The notes beneath the pieces were generated by a model. That model was not told where the DNA came from. It saw nothing but the letters and a program-made list of their open reading frames with translations, and did not search any database. A program made the position numbers and the translations under genes. This document shows, piece after piece, positions 13,301-23,409 of a stretch of DNA of 64,000 bases. The DNA is from Coniochaeta sp. PMI_546 (lineage: Eukaryota; Ascomycota; Sordariomycetes; Coniochaetales; Coniochaetaceae), in assembly GCA_021432605.1 (NCBI GenBank), contig MU271147.1, positions 310,001 to 374,000 of the forward strand, written 5' to 3'. The stretch's first letter is position 1; every line of letters begins with the position of its first letter.

Positions 13301-13838
13301 CTCTCTCTCTCCTGTTTCACAGCAAAAAAAAAAAAAAAGACTAACCTTCCATCGTTTTGCAAGCTGCGCCCAGGGCATCCGCTCCCTGGCAGCCGAGTAC
13401 GCCGTCAAGGCCGACGGGGCCGCGTACGTCAAGGCCAGCACGGCCTCGGCGCACGCCAAGGTCAGCGCCCAGGTGGCCGCCATCAAGACGCTGGCGGGCA
13501 AGGCGATCGCGTCCGTCACGGCGCTGGACGGGGACACGGCGCCGCCCAGGGGTTGCGCGGTGGTGGTGATCGACGCCGAGGTGGTGGTGCTGCTCGACGT
13601 GGGCGGCAGGATCGCCGACAACGTCGACGCGGAGATCGCAAAGGTCAGGACCAAGCTGGCCCGGACCGAGGCCGGCATCCAGAAGCAGGTGGAGCTGATG
13701 GGGAAGGAGGGGTGGGAGGACAAGGTCAGCGAGACGGTGAGGGCGGCCGAGGCGAAGAAGCTGGCGGACGCCAGGGCGGCGAGGGAGAACTACGAGAAGA
13801 CGGTGGAGCAGTTTGAGATGCTGAGGATTAAGGAGTAG
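10360..13838 (+). CDS. VAS1: Valyl-tRNA synthetase
   Basis: Class Ia aminoacyl-tRNA synthetase that charges tRNA-Val with valine; in fungi one gene usually serves cytosol and mitochondria. Four exons: 10360-10417, 10516-11151, 11235-13260 and 13364-13838, giving about 1,064 residues. All introns are GT-AG and keep frame. A Lys/Ala-rich appendix (residues about 20-75) precedes the catalytic core. The HIGH-type motif is [14 protein letters not shown] and the KMSKS motif is [10 protein letters not shown] (near residue 650). An editing (CP1) domain with [10 protein letters not shown] and an anticodon-binding domain with a C-terminal coiled coil are also visible. The last intron contains an A15 tract before the acceptor. 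No strong targeting peptide is visible from the ATG at 10360, so a mitochondrial form may need an upstream start. A cluster of Gcn4/CPC1-type sites lies upstream. Confidence 0.97.
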
Positions 13839-15059
13839 TAGTGGTGGTGGTGGTGGTTGTCGTTGGGAAGAAGAACTTTGGGGGGTTCCAGGGGGGGATA
13901 AAAGAGGAAAAAGGAGAAGTAAAATAAAACAAAAATACGGTTTCGGATAGAATAAATGTAGAGAATAAATATCTTTCTGGGGGTCACAGACAGAGAGCAA
14001 TGCATTTCTGTTCAAGTATACTTTTCTGGTCCGGTTGCGAGTCAATAGCAAGTGTGCTGGCAGTACGGCAATCTGACAGTCAACGCAGCAAGAGCACGAG
14101 TGCGTAGGTGACAAGACATACATCAATCATTCTAGAAACCTGAACCGTGGCTGTTCATGTTCAGGCCACGGTCACTCATCAGGCCAGGTTCACTTGACAA
14201 GTCCGTCATCGTCATGGTAGACGGATCAAATCAAGCTACACCACCACCACACACGCAACCCTGTTGCAGCCCCCGGCCATAGCAGTCCCATCCCGTATCT
14301 CAGTGATATTCTCAAGTTTGGCATAAAAAGAATACACACAACGCCTTGAGAGTCCAGCACGCCACAGTGTCGCCCCCCCCCATTATCTTCCTGGCAGGAA
14401 ACAACGATGCAGAGTTTGTCGGACAGGGAGGATCGAAAAAGTTTGAACACTTGGACTTCTGGTGGTATTGATTCTATGATTACACACCAAGAGAGGCAAA
14501 AGGAAGAAAAGAGGCGCTTTCCATCATTCCAGCTCCTCAACGCTAACCCCTTTCATGCGTGACCCGACCTTTCTTTCATCGTCGAGTACGGGGATTTGCA
14601 CCTCCTATGGTCTCTCTTTGTGCACGCTACACGCTACCTCCTTATTCAATCAGTAAAATACTCTGCTGCCGGGAGGTGGTGGCTTGGTCCTTTTTTGTGT
14701 TCCGTTTTCGGCAAACTCCATTCAATCACGTCGATATGCCCTCCAAAGGGAGACCGGAGGGCAAGGGGTGGAGGGGGGGGGGGGGTGTGGCTCTCTTGAC
14801 AGCCACCACACGCAATGTCTTTCGTCGTCCCCTTTGTCGTCGACGTTCCTGTGGTCGTTTGCCCTCGTGTGTGCTTGGACACCAGAAACCCGATAGCCCA
14901 TGACTCGGTCCTTGCGAGCAACTCCAGACCTGAGATGGGGGTTTTATATATAAGTAACGCTCTCTGCTCTCCCTTCCTCCTCCTCTAGTTCTCGTCATCA
15001 CCACCACTATCATCATAATCGTATCTTGGTAAAGGCAATTCTAAGCTCATCAAGGAAGA
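13839..15059. other. Intergenic: VAS1 3' end and APH gene promoter
   Basis: No gene seen. It starts with a short GTG-repeat in the VAS1 3' UTR (13835-13858). It contains a run of 13 G at 14773-14785. A good TATA box for the next gene lies at 14945-14953. Confidence 0.5.
14945..14953 (+). promoter_or_regulatory. TATA box of the APH-family gene
   Basis: TATATATAA about 107 bp before the ATG at 15060, followed by a pyrimidine-rich start region (14965-15000). Spacing fits a fungal core promoter. Confidence 0.5.
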
Positions 15060-15941
15060 ATGGCCACACGTCCGTCCCTCCCCTACTATGCCCCGGCAGA
15101 CACCCTGCCCGCCCCACTGCCTACCGTCGCAGATATCCTCGCCCCGGACACACAGTCAATCCATGCCTTCCCGAACAATGATAGAAGGGTTGTCCTTGTC
15201 CACGATCACTTCATAGTCAAGTACGGACCCAAAGTCCGCCTCCAGGAAGGCGAGAATATGCTCTTCGTCCAGCAGTCGACCAGCATGCCCGTCCCGACCG
15301 TCTACGCCCTCTTCCACGACGAGGAGAGCGGCTTCAACTTCATCGTCCAGGAATACGTCCCGGGCGAGAACCTGTTTTCCTACTGGAAGACCGCCGACCA
15401 GGCCGCCAAGGAGGCCATATGCGCCCAGCTCCGCCGTCACTTCGACGAGCTGCGCAGCCTCCCGTCCCCCGGCTACTACGGCGGCGTGTGGCGGCAGCCC
15501 ATCCTCGACTACTACTTCACCGGATCCTGGGAGCCCGAATCCCCCCTCCCGGACGCCATGACGTGCGACACGGAAGAGCAGTGGGTCGACGAGATGGTGG
15601 CGAGGGCGTCCGCCGTCCGGCCCCGGGGTGACGACCGCGAGGAATGGCAGAGGCGCATGTTCCGCGCCGTCCTCCGCGGCCACCCACCCGTCTTCACCCA
15701 CGCCGACCTCGACCGGAGCAACATCATCGTCCGCAGCAGCGACAAGACCGTCGTCCTGATCGACTGGGAACGTTCGGGCTGGTACCCGAGCTGTTGGGAG
15801 TGGTGCCTCGCCACCATGCTCGATTCCCACAAGGATGATTGGCCTCAGTACATCCCCAAATTCCTGCCCCAGGAGTGGCCTGCCGAAGTGGGCTGGATGA
15901 TGATTTATCGTGATTGGATGATGTTTGACTCTATTTTTTGA
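15060..15941 (+). CDS. APH/choline-kinase-fold phosphotransferase
   Basis: Intronless, 293 residues, from the ATG after the sequence AAGGAAGA to TGA. The protein has the aminoglycoside phosphotransferase (APH) fold. It shows a nucleotide-binding lobe with a lysine in HDHFIVKYGP and the FNFIVQEYVPGENL hinge. The catalytic loop is THADLDRSNIIV (Brenner motif HxDxxxxN with Ala in place of the usual Gly), followed by the metal-binding VLIDWERSGWYP. Such genes are highly expanded in filamentous fungi and mostly uncharacterised. They phosphorylate small molecules in general, and no substrate can be named here. Codon use is strongly GC-ending, like the housekeeping neighbours. Confidence 0.92.
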   Translation: MATRPSLPYYAPADTLPAPLPTVADILAPDTQSIHAFPNNDRRVVLVHDHFIVKYGPKVRLQEGENMLFVQQSTSMPVPTVYALFHDEESGFNFIVQEYVPGENLFSYWKTADQAAKEAICAQLRRHFDELRSLPSPGYYGGVWRQPILDYYFTGSWEPESPLPDAMTCDTEEQWVDEMVARASAVRPRGDDREEWQRRMFRAVLRGHPPVFTHADLDRSNIIVRSSDKTVVLIDWERSGWYPSCWEWCLATMLDSHKDDWPQYIPKFLPQEWPAEVGWMMIYRDWMMFDSIF

Positions 15942-16421
15942 AATCGTTTTGGGATCGTCACGGGGGGGAGGGAAAGAAGGGGAAAACCTGTTTGTCTGTT
16001 TGTTTGTCTACCCAATCTGATAATTCAGGCAGTTTGACTTTTCACTAGTATGCCTCGTGAAGGGCGTCTGTGGTGCCCCCTGAGGCCACCGCTCTCTATC
16101 TGTCTTCTTCCAAGTATCGTATTCATGGCACAATCTCATATCAAATATCTCGGGGGTGCCTGTATCCAAATGCTCCCGTCGTCCAGTCTGACACAGGCCC
16201 CTGCTCTCCTGCTCTCGGTGTCCGACATGCTTTCTATCAGATCCCGTCCATGTAATGAATTCCCCCCTTGGCCTTGTACAGTGCTCCATCCGAGATTTTC
16301 TCGGTTGGGATCTGCCGCCGTTCCAGTAATCAGCAGCATGAATACAGGGCTCTTCTAACGTCGTCTGCTTCCTTCCCAAGCAAGGTATTGGAACCATGGC
16401 ATTTTTCCTTATTCCTTTGAG
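15942..16421. other. Convergent intergenic spacer
   Basis: Spacer between the 3' ends of the APH gene (+) and the small minus-strand gene. No coding or structural feature recognised. Confidence 0.5.
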
Positions 16422-16946
16422 TTAGTCTTTGAATTTTGGAAATGTCTTTTTCTTTTGCCATTCAACAGCAAGGGGAAGGGGTTTCCGGGGACACCTACCT
16501 CTTTTCTCGACCTTGACATCATCTCGCATTATGACTTCTGCGTCGTCTCCCGGTCCAAGGGGCTCCAGAATCGCTTGCTTCCGGAGAGCGTCGATGGCTT
16601 CGCCAGCCCAGTGTTGGCAATGGCGGATCGCATGTCGAGGAACCAGACGTTTGGAGAGTTCATATTGCTTGCAGGGCGGTGGAACCGTCTCGCAAACACG
16701 CCCGATGTCGACAAACTTGTGATGCGACACCCAGCCTATGTGGCGAACCGGCTCGCCTGTCGCGGAGATGAAGGGGTGGCACGCCTTCTTTGCCACAAAT
16801 GCCATGCCCGTCTGGAGACTGCCCTCGACGTGGAAGAGGTACCCGCCGGACTCAGTGTTCGTGTCCACGTATATGGCGTGGTGGTCATCCCTAGGGCTCC
16901 AGTAAGTCGTGAGGTATACTGGGTAATGGGTGAGCGTCGATGCCAT
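16422..16946 (-). CDS. Small conserved fungal protein of unknown function
   Basis: A 174-residue uninterrupted frame from ATG (complement of 16946-16944) to TAA. Characteristic segments are YLTTYWSPRDDHHAIYVDT near the N-terminus, GGYLFHVEGSLQTGMAF in the middle and HCQHWAGEAIDAL in the second half. The pattern (a short alpha/beta protein whose N-terminus reads as a beta-strand ending in W-S-P-R-D, then 'lFHVeG') is one I associate with a common uncharacterised ascomycete family. A papain-like/NlpC-like shape with conserved Cys and His residues is conceivable but not supported enough to assign. A (GCTG)5 microsatellite lies immediately upstream of the start codon. Confidence 0.75.
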   Translation of the reverse strand: MASTLTHYPVYLTTYWSPRDDHHAIYVDTNTESGGYLFHVEGSLQTGMAFVAKKACHPFISATGEPVRHIGWVSHHKFVDIGRVCETVPPPCKQYELSKRLVPRHAIRHCQHWAGEAIDALRKQAILEPLGPGDDAEVIMRDDVKVEKRGRCPRKPLPLAVEWQKKKTFPKFKD

Positions 16947-16950
16947 CTTT

Positions 16951-16974
16951 GCTGGCTGGCTGGCTGGCTGGCTG
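16951..16974. repeat. (GCTG)n microsatellite in a 5' leader
   Basis: Five to six GCTG units directly upstream (4 bp away on the minus-strand reading) of the start codon at 16946. Confidence 0.85.
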
Positions 16975-17221
16975 CTGATCTCAGGCTCTGTCTGCGTTTG
17001 TACTGGGGGTCTGGAAAGGGAAGTGGCTCACTTGGATATTCCTCCATAAACAGACTTTGGACCAAGGACACGGCCATCTTTTATACTACTGGCTATCAGC
17101 GTCTCCTCCACGCTCGTGAAGCAAGGTATTGAGCAACTGAGAACGACAGGCCAAAGCAGACGGGAAAGCTAGATTGGGCACAAAACAAGTATTCTGTCAC
17201 ATAGCTATTGTGAAACAGACT

Positions 17222-17272
17222 CTCTTTATCTCTCTAGCTCTCTAGCTCTCTCTCTCTCTCTCTCTGTCTCGG
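17222..17272. repeat. CT-rich microsatellite
   Basis: Interrupted (CT)n tract with CTCTAG interruptions, about 50 bp. Confidence 0.85.
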
Positions 17273-19417
17273 TTTTGATCCAAGTCTAGTAACTGGTCTC
17301 ATTTGGGAACACTCTTCCACTCTTCCATAGCAATGGTCGACGGATCCCCCCCTTTGTTATGCGAGGTTACAGGTTATAAAGTGACGCGTTCGTCCTCCAA
17401 TATCAACGCATGGATTCAAAGGCTGCGCTCGAGTCGAAACGGCGATGGCCGGGCATGGCCAGAATGCTTTGTGACGGCCCGGCGACATGTCATCTGACAG
17501 CTAACGGCACAGGGCAACTTGTAGGACGTGAGGCTCAGAAGGCTTGATGGGAGGGAGATGAAAGCTCATGATGCTCGTGCGACACAGGGTGCCGTCGCTC
17601 CTTTCTCTTTCTTTGCCGACAGCTGCTTTTGGTTAGAAGTGTCTGAAGCTGAGTTGGGAACAAGAGGCCAGAGGAAACCAGAATCTCCACATTCTGTCGC
17701 GCTGTGCGTGCTGGTCTGAAACAACAGCTAAAGTCGAAGATGGTGCAGCTTCAGCAACTTAATTCTTGGAAAAGCAGCCAACGTAATCGTTAGAAGCGAT
17801 ACGTAGCGAGAGATTTGACATGTGTTGTCATATTGAACCAGAGGATCAGACAAAGAACTTCTGAGCGTCACAACTGATCCGTCTGCTCTTCCTTTTGAAC
17901 TCCATGTGATGAAACTCGGATAGAGCCAGGCGTTTGATGAGTTCGTCGCATCCAGCAAACTCATCCATGCCCGGGTCTACTCTAGCACTCAACTCATAAT
18001 TAGTCAGTCCTCTTGCTGCCACAGTCAGAGCAGTTGACGGCGTGGCTTCCGAGACACGCGATAATGAACCACCTAATCCCTTTGTAATGACATATCCATC
18101 TCACCTCCCCGTCGCTGGCGCCACACAGAGATGCGTGGTGAATCCGGGAAACCTTAGCACCTTATTTTCCAAGATGATATACCAATCGTTCGGCCAGCGC
18201 CGCCTAAAGGTACCGTGAGGATAAACACAAGGACTCTTCTTCAGCGCCGGACTTTTCTAGCGCCCTCGATCGAGCTGAAAGTCTCCGCCAGAGTCTCAAT
18301 CGGTTTTAATGGATGAGTTTCCAATGACTGGAAATACATCTCGAGCATCGACTTTCAGACCTCTTGAGATGGGATGAACATACGCCGTCTCGCAACAAGT
18401 GTAGGGTGAGATTGTCGCGTCCTCCTGTTCTTTCGTTCGCGCGTTCGCTCGACCTTTTGGGGATTGCCAACAGCGACCTAGTGAGTTATCCTGAGGAGTC
18501 TCTAAAACCGGGAGCTAGGGTCTTCGCGCACCCGGTCTCGCCTTTGACGACCCTCGTTGAGCCGTGCCCTGGTATCGCGACACCGGACGACGCAGTGGAA
18601 CATATCACTGCAGGTCATCCTCCAAGTTGTGAAGTGGGAGCAGGATAACCTCTTCGTAGACAAAGGCGTTATACTGCTGGAGAGGAGTGTGCTCGGAGGG
18701 GGGAGTAATCGCCAGCACTACGCGACTCAAGTCCAGTTCCCATTCGGAATCCGCCTGGCTTACTAAAGCGCTGCGTCCCTTCTTTTGCTTTCTCGCTTGG
18801 TGCCCTCGAGCGACTAAGCGCAGTTCTCGTCCAAATTATTCAATCAGCATCTAGTGGTTGAGGCCAGCGTTGCTGAGGAAGTGACCGAGTCCATTGTGGG
18901 AGTAATATAACCTTACAGTAATATCGCGTAATGTGGCCACTCGCTGGGAGCTTTGCGAACTCGGTCACATCCGTGTCGGCCAAGACGTGGTGTTCTTTTG
19001 AGTGCTCGCAGCCAAAACCTGGGGTTCCCTCGAGCCAGCAACGCTTCTCGCCGTGGCAAATCGGCCTGATCGGCAGCGTCTCTGAGCTGTAACATCTGTG
19101 AACAACCAAAAGGCTATGGTGCAGGGCAGATGGTGGCGGCCCTGATTCAACACCCCTTCTACCGCTGCGACTCTAATGCGGCCGTGCGGAACTTCGTGTC
19201 TACCGTAGCCATTATCACTCTAACCACGACTAGCAAAGTCTTGACGATCCCACACTCGGCGATGACGTTACAAGAGACCAACTAGACCAGCATATCGCCC
19301 CGACTGTCTCGTACAAGTAGTCAGTCCTGTCGATGTTTCTATGCCAATGGCTGACTCTACAAGCGACCTTGAAAGTAACTTAGGAAAATGCTCTAGAGGA
19401 GCACGACCGGTGAGGCG

Positions 19418-19475
19418 AGCAGTTAATTCGCTAATCAGTAGCAACCAGCAGTCAATTCGCTAATCAGTAGCAACC
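19418..19475. repeat. 29-bp tandem duplication
   Basis: Two adjacent 29-bp units (19418-19446 and 19447-19475) differ at one base (AGTTAATT versus AGTCAATT). Both contain TCGCTAATCAGTAGCAACC. Confidence 0.95.
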
Positions 19476-19747
19476 TTGGCAGTACTGGTAACCGTGCAAA
19501 ATCGTAGCCCACATGATGCAGTATCAGCAAGGCATCCCGCGAATCAGGTTGCGAAGACGGCTAGTTTTGAGCTCAAGAATGAGGGTCGTCGGGGTCCGAA
19601 GCCAAGGGCGCCGAGGAGACTGTTAAATTCAAGGGAGTGTCGACAGTGTCGATTGCTAGCGAAACAATAAGCTGCGAGTATCCATCGATACATGCCATAT
19701 CTGCAAAAGTGTAGTTCGCGCGGACGGACTACGCAAGGCACTACGTC

Positions 19748-19772
19748 ACACGCGTAATGTATATACGCGTGT
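19748..19772. repeat. Perfect 8-bp inverted repeat with ACGCGT cores
   Basis: ACACGCGT (19748-19755) and its complement ACGCGTGT (19765-19772) are separated by 9 nt. Each arm contains ACGCGT, the MCB-type sequence bound by MBF in fungi. Function here is unknown because no gene starts nearby. Confidence 0.8.
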
Positions 19773-19877
19773 AAAATACGCGGTTAGAGAGGCTTGTAGT
19801 ACACTAAGTGTAGTCCCAACTTACACTACAGTGGTCTTTTTGCAAATACACGTAATCGATTCCTTACCCCGGTCTAC

Positions 19878-19901
19878 CCCAGCTGCCCAGCTGCCCAGCT
19901 G
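19878..19901. repeat. 8-bp unit repeated three times
   Basis: CCCAGCTG occurs three times in tandem. Confidence 0.9.
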
Positions 19902-20906
19902 CATGTGCGCGACATTACGTTACGACCCCTGCCAAGGGACCCCGAGTCTTCTAGGCCCAGAGGCTCGCGCTAAATTACCATGAAAACCAAGACTCCTGGC
20001 AACTTCGCCCAGAAAGGTGGAGATGAAGAGATTTTTTCTTGGTTTCAACATCCAATCTAGTCTAGCGGCGAAGTGTCTTGGGGGACAAGAAGCTGGCACG
20101 AAACCCGGACACGTGTACAGACTGGGACGAGCCGCGCGTAGGTACCAACTGTAGATTATCATTTTTATCTCGTTTGGGCAGCTTTGGTCGCTACGTAGCC
20201 AATGAGCGGTAAAGGGGTGGACATAATCCACACTAGCGCTCTCTAGGGCTAGTGCGGGACTTCGGGACTTTTTGGTATCTGTACCGCCGATAACCTTAAC
20301 CTTGTCCTAGGGCCTTCGCCTCTTCCAACTCCAAGACTGGCCTAAGCTGGCCACAAGACACTTCTCCAGGAGGTATGAGATTCTAACTTGTTCTAACTCG
20401 GCTGTTCAACAACCTTTTTTTTAATGGCAAGCAGACTTTGGGAAGTGCCAGTTCGGTGTCAAGAGTGACTTGTTGAGGTCAGCTCCTTGCAAGAAAGTCG
20501 ACTTTAATTCTGAAGCGCTTCCCCTTTCAGATATCCTCGCTTCCAAACGCACTTGCGGCAGGAAACATGTGTGGATATTGGCCCGGTACTAGGGCGCCGC
20601 CCCATGCCGCTACCAGCTCGCCCCCATAGGGGTCCATCGAGGACTGCGCCGGTTCAACAACGGCGACTCTCCCGGGCCAGCTGAGGTCCGGGAGATTGCC
20701 CCCCCCTATGGTCCCTCCTTTGTTGAACACGACCTGGAGCTGGTCCCCTTCTTCTTATTCCTCTCGTCTCTTAACCTGGCCATGTTGCTTCTTGAGCGCT
20801 TCTACGCCAACTCCTAAGCTCCTCGACTTCGACATCTGGGCCCTCTCAAGCACAAGATCCGATCTCGATAAGCTACCGATCACCAGAAACCAGGCCACCA
20901 TACACG

Positions 20907-22901
20907 ATGGAGCGCGACAAGATTCTCGAGCCGCAGGCTGTAGAGGGAATGATTGCCGAGGGACATACCATCATCATTTTCGAAGACTCCATTCTCAAGC
21001 TCGACTCTTGGCTACATAAGCACCCAGGTGGGCGACTTGCGATATTGCATATGGTCGGCAGAGATGCAACAGACGAAATCAGAGCGTACGTAAACCCTGT
21101 GTCGATTTTTTATTTGAATTGTTCATCTCCAACCACAACATCAACCCTTACCCAGCTGGCAGCCGTTAAGCCTAGCATGGACCAGCTGTGGTTCATGCAT
21201 GGTTATGTCATCGATGCGCGAAGCTCAATTAAGGCACCAGCTAAAACGTTATTGAGAACAGGTACCACTCGGACGCCGCCTTGAGGACGATGACAGCCTA
21301 TCGGATAGGCCGGAAGCGGGCTGGGCCGTGGCCCAACATGACCCCACCACTTAGAGGAGGTGTCTACCACATACAAGCAGCATCGGCTGCTTCGTCTGAG
21401 GTTGATTCAGACACCGAAGTCGACGATGGCAGCAGCCTAGCCTCCTCTGAGTGCAGTTGTGAAGGACCCGTGCACATTCGGAGGCGACTCCTTCACAAGG
21501 AGGCCGGGGCCTCCGATGGAGCCCAGACTGATGACCATTGCTCTTGTGGACAGGGGTTCAAGCAGAGTCATTCCTCATTATCAAGAACCCAGTTTACAAA
21601 TGAGCGCATGCGAAGCCATGCCGGCCTTGACGCTCAGCAGTATCCATCGGTGGACCCGGTAGTTCAGCAGGATATTGTCCGCAAATACAGAGTCCTGCAT
21701 CAGAAGATCCGCGACGATGGGTTGTACAATTGCCCGTACGTGGCCTATGGCAAGGAGATGGTCCGATATGCAGCTCTCTTCGCGGCATTTTTCGTTGCCC
21801 TGAGATACGGCCAGTATCTGATCTCAGCCATCTTCCTGGGGCTATTCTGGGTGTGTTTCTCGGGAAGAATTCATTGCAAACCGCTGGAGTCATTCACTAA
21901 CTTTTCAAAGCACCAAATCATGTTTACTGCACACGACGCAGGGCATCTAGCCATTACGTCGCGGTTCGCGGTTGACACCCTCATCGCCATGTTTGTCGCC
22001 GACTTTTGCTGCGGCCTGTCCATCGGGTGGTGGAAGAGCAGTCACAATGTTCACCACCTTGTGACGAACCAGCCGGTGAGTAGTCGTGCAACTGTCCCTA
22101 CCCGAGGATGCCCGGGGGAAAGACCCATTATCTAACTTGTTTTCCTAGGAACACGACCCGGACATCCAAAACGTACCCCTGTTCGCGACATGTCCGTCCT
22201 TCTTCAGGTCGATCCGCTCGACCTACTACGACTTCACCTTCGCCTGGGATGCCGTCGCGGACTTCATGGTGCCGTACCAGCGATACACCTATTATCCGAT
22301 CATGGGCATTGCCCGCTTCAATCTGTACCTCCTGTCCTGGCTCCATGTGCTGTCCGCCAAATCGTCGTCACTCGGGAGCAGCAAGGCCTGGTGGATCCGC
22401 CCCACGGAGATATCTTTCATGTGCTGCTACTGGTTTCTCTTCGGATACTGTCTCGTATGGCGGACGTTACCCGACTGGACCACCCGGGTGGTCTTCGTCC
22501 TGGTCTCGCACACCGTCACCATGCCCCTCCACGTTCAGATCACCTTGTCTCACTGGGGCATGTCCACGGCTGATCTCGGCGAGTCAGAGTCGTTCGCCCA
22601 GCGTCAGCTGCGCACCACCATGGACGTTGCCTGCCCGGCCTGGCTGGACTTCATCCACGGCGGTCTACAGTTCCAGGCCGTCCACCATCTCTTCCCGAGG
22701 GTGCCGCGACACAACCTTCGCAAGGCACAGGTCCTGACCAGGCAGTTCTGCGAGGAGACGGGGATTCCTTACTCGATTCTGGGGTTTGTGGATGGAAACC
22801 GCAAGGTCCTCGACCGGTTACAGGAAGTTGGGGATCAGGTTAAGATGCTGCTGAGCTGCCAGAAACACATGGCTGAAACGGGTGAAAGTGGTTTGCACTG
22901 A
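20907..22901 (+). CDS. Delta-8 sphingolipid desaturase with cytochrome b5 domain
   Basis: Membrane desaturase of the endoplasmic reticulum that introduces the delta-8 double bond in the long-chain base of fungal glucosylceramides. Three exons (20907-21085, 21262-22075, 22149-22901) give about 581 residues. The first intron is long (176 nt) and GT-AG; the second is GTGAGT...CTAG. An N-terminal cytochrome b5 domain carries the haem motif HPGGR. A variable Ser/Asp/Cys-rich linker (about 21400-21600) follows. The desaturase core has three histidine boxes: HDAGH, HNVHH and QAVHH; the Gln at the start of the third box is typical of front-end b5-fusion enzymes. At least four hydrophobic segments surround the boxes. 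All catalytic residues expected of the family are present and the frame is intact. Confidence 0.95.
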
Positions 22902-23409
22902 GAGCGTTTTGCATCGGCGTTGGTAGATCTGTTTTTGAATGGGATTCCTTGAGGGTTATAAACGAAATAGACGTTTAAATAGACGGTGTATTAGCAAAAA
23001 CACATCCTTGCGGCCAAGGATTTGATCCGGTGATTCATGACAAGGCCACCTGCAGTAGGAGGAGAGTTTGTCTCAACTCCAACCTCCTCCGCTCAAACTC
23101 ATGTAAGTCACAATCAGATAGCGGCAATCACTCGTAAGTCTGCACCACTTGTGTGTAGTACTAATTTTGTACCATTTCTGGAGACAATGAGGGTCTTGTC
23201 CTCTGCTACAGTAGCTTTTCCCAGGTGAGATTTGTTCCGTCGAGTGACGAGGAACTTTTAGTAAAACACAGCCTCTGCGAACCACTCCCCGAAATACAAA
23301 TCAGGCATGTCTACAGTGACTCATGTCCATCCTGTCCATCCTGCCATACCTTAGGATCTCAATAAGCAACCTGCCGATGACACCGCAAGCGACACATTCC
23401 CGTCCATGC
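22902..23409. other. Convergent intergenic spacer
   Basis: Lies between the desaturase 3' end (+) and the 3' end of the next minus-strand gene. Nothing recognised apart from short random frames. Confidence 0.5.

Larger units (their letters stand above)
16975..20906. other. 3.9-kb gene-poor region
   Basis: No frame here looks like a real gene. The longest plus-strand frames (18364-18648, 18557-18766) and minus-strand frames (18840-19153) lack recognisable domains and splice support. Structure seen: a CT microsatellite (17222-17272), a 29-bp tandem duplication (19418-19475), an inverted repeat with ACGCGT arms (19748-19772) and an 8-bp triplicate (19878-19901). The right end (about 20500-20900) is probably promoter and leader of the desaturase gene. 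Confidence 0.5.

Noticed and set aside
18364-18766. Overlapping plus-strand frames in the gene-poor region
   Set aside because: No recognisable domain, no splice signals joining them and no homologous pattern; could be decayed coding sequence but not supportable.
18840-19153. Overlapping minus-strand frames
   Set aside because: Three frames open at once over the same DNA, typical of chance in GC-balanced sequence.
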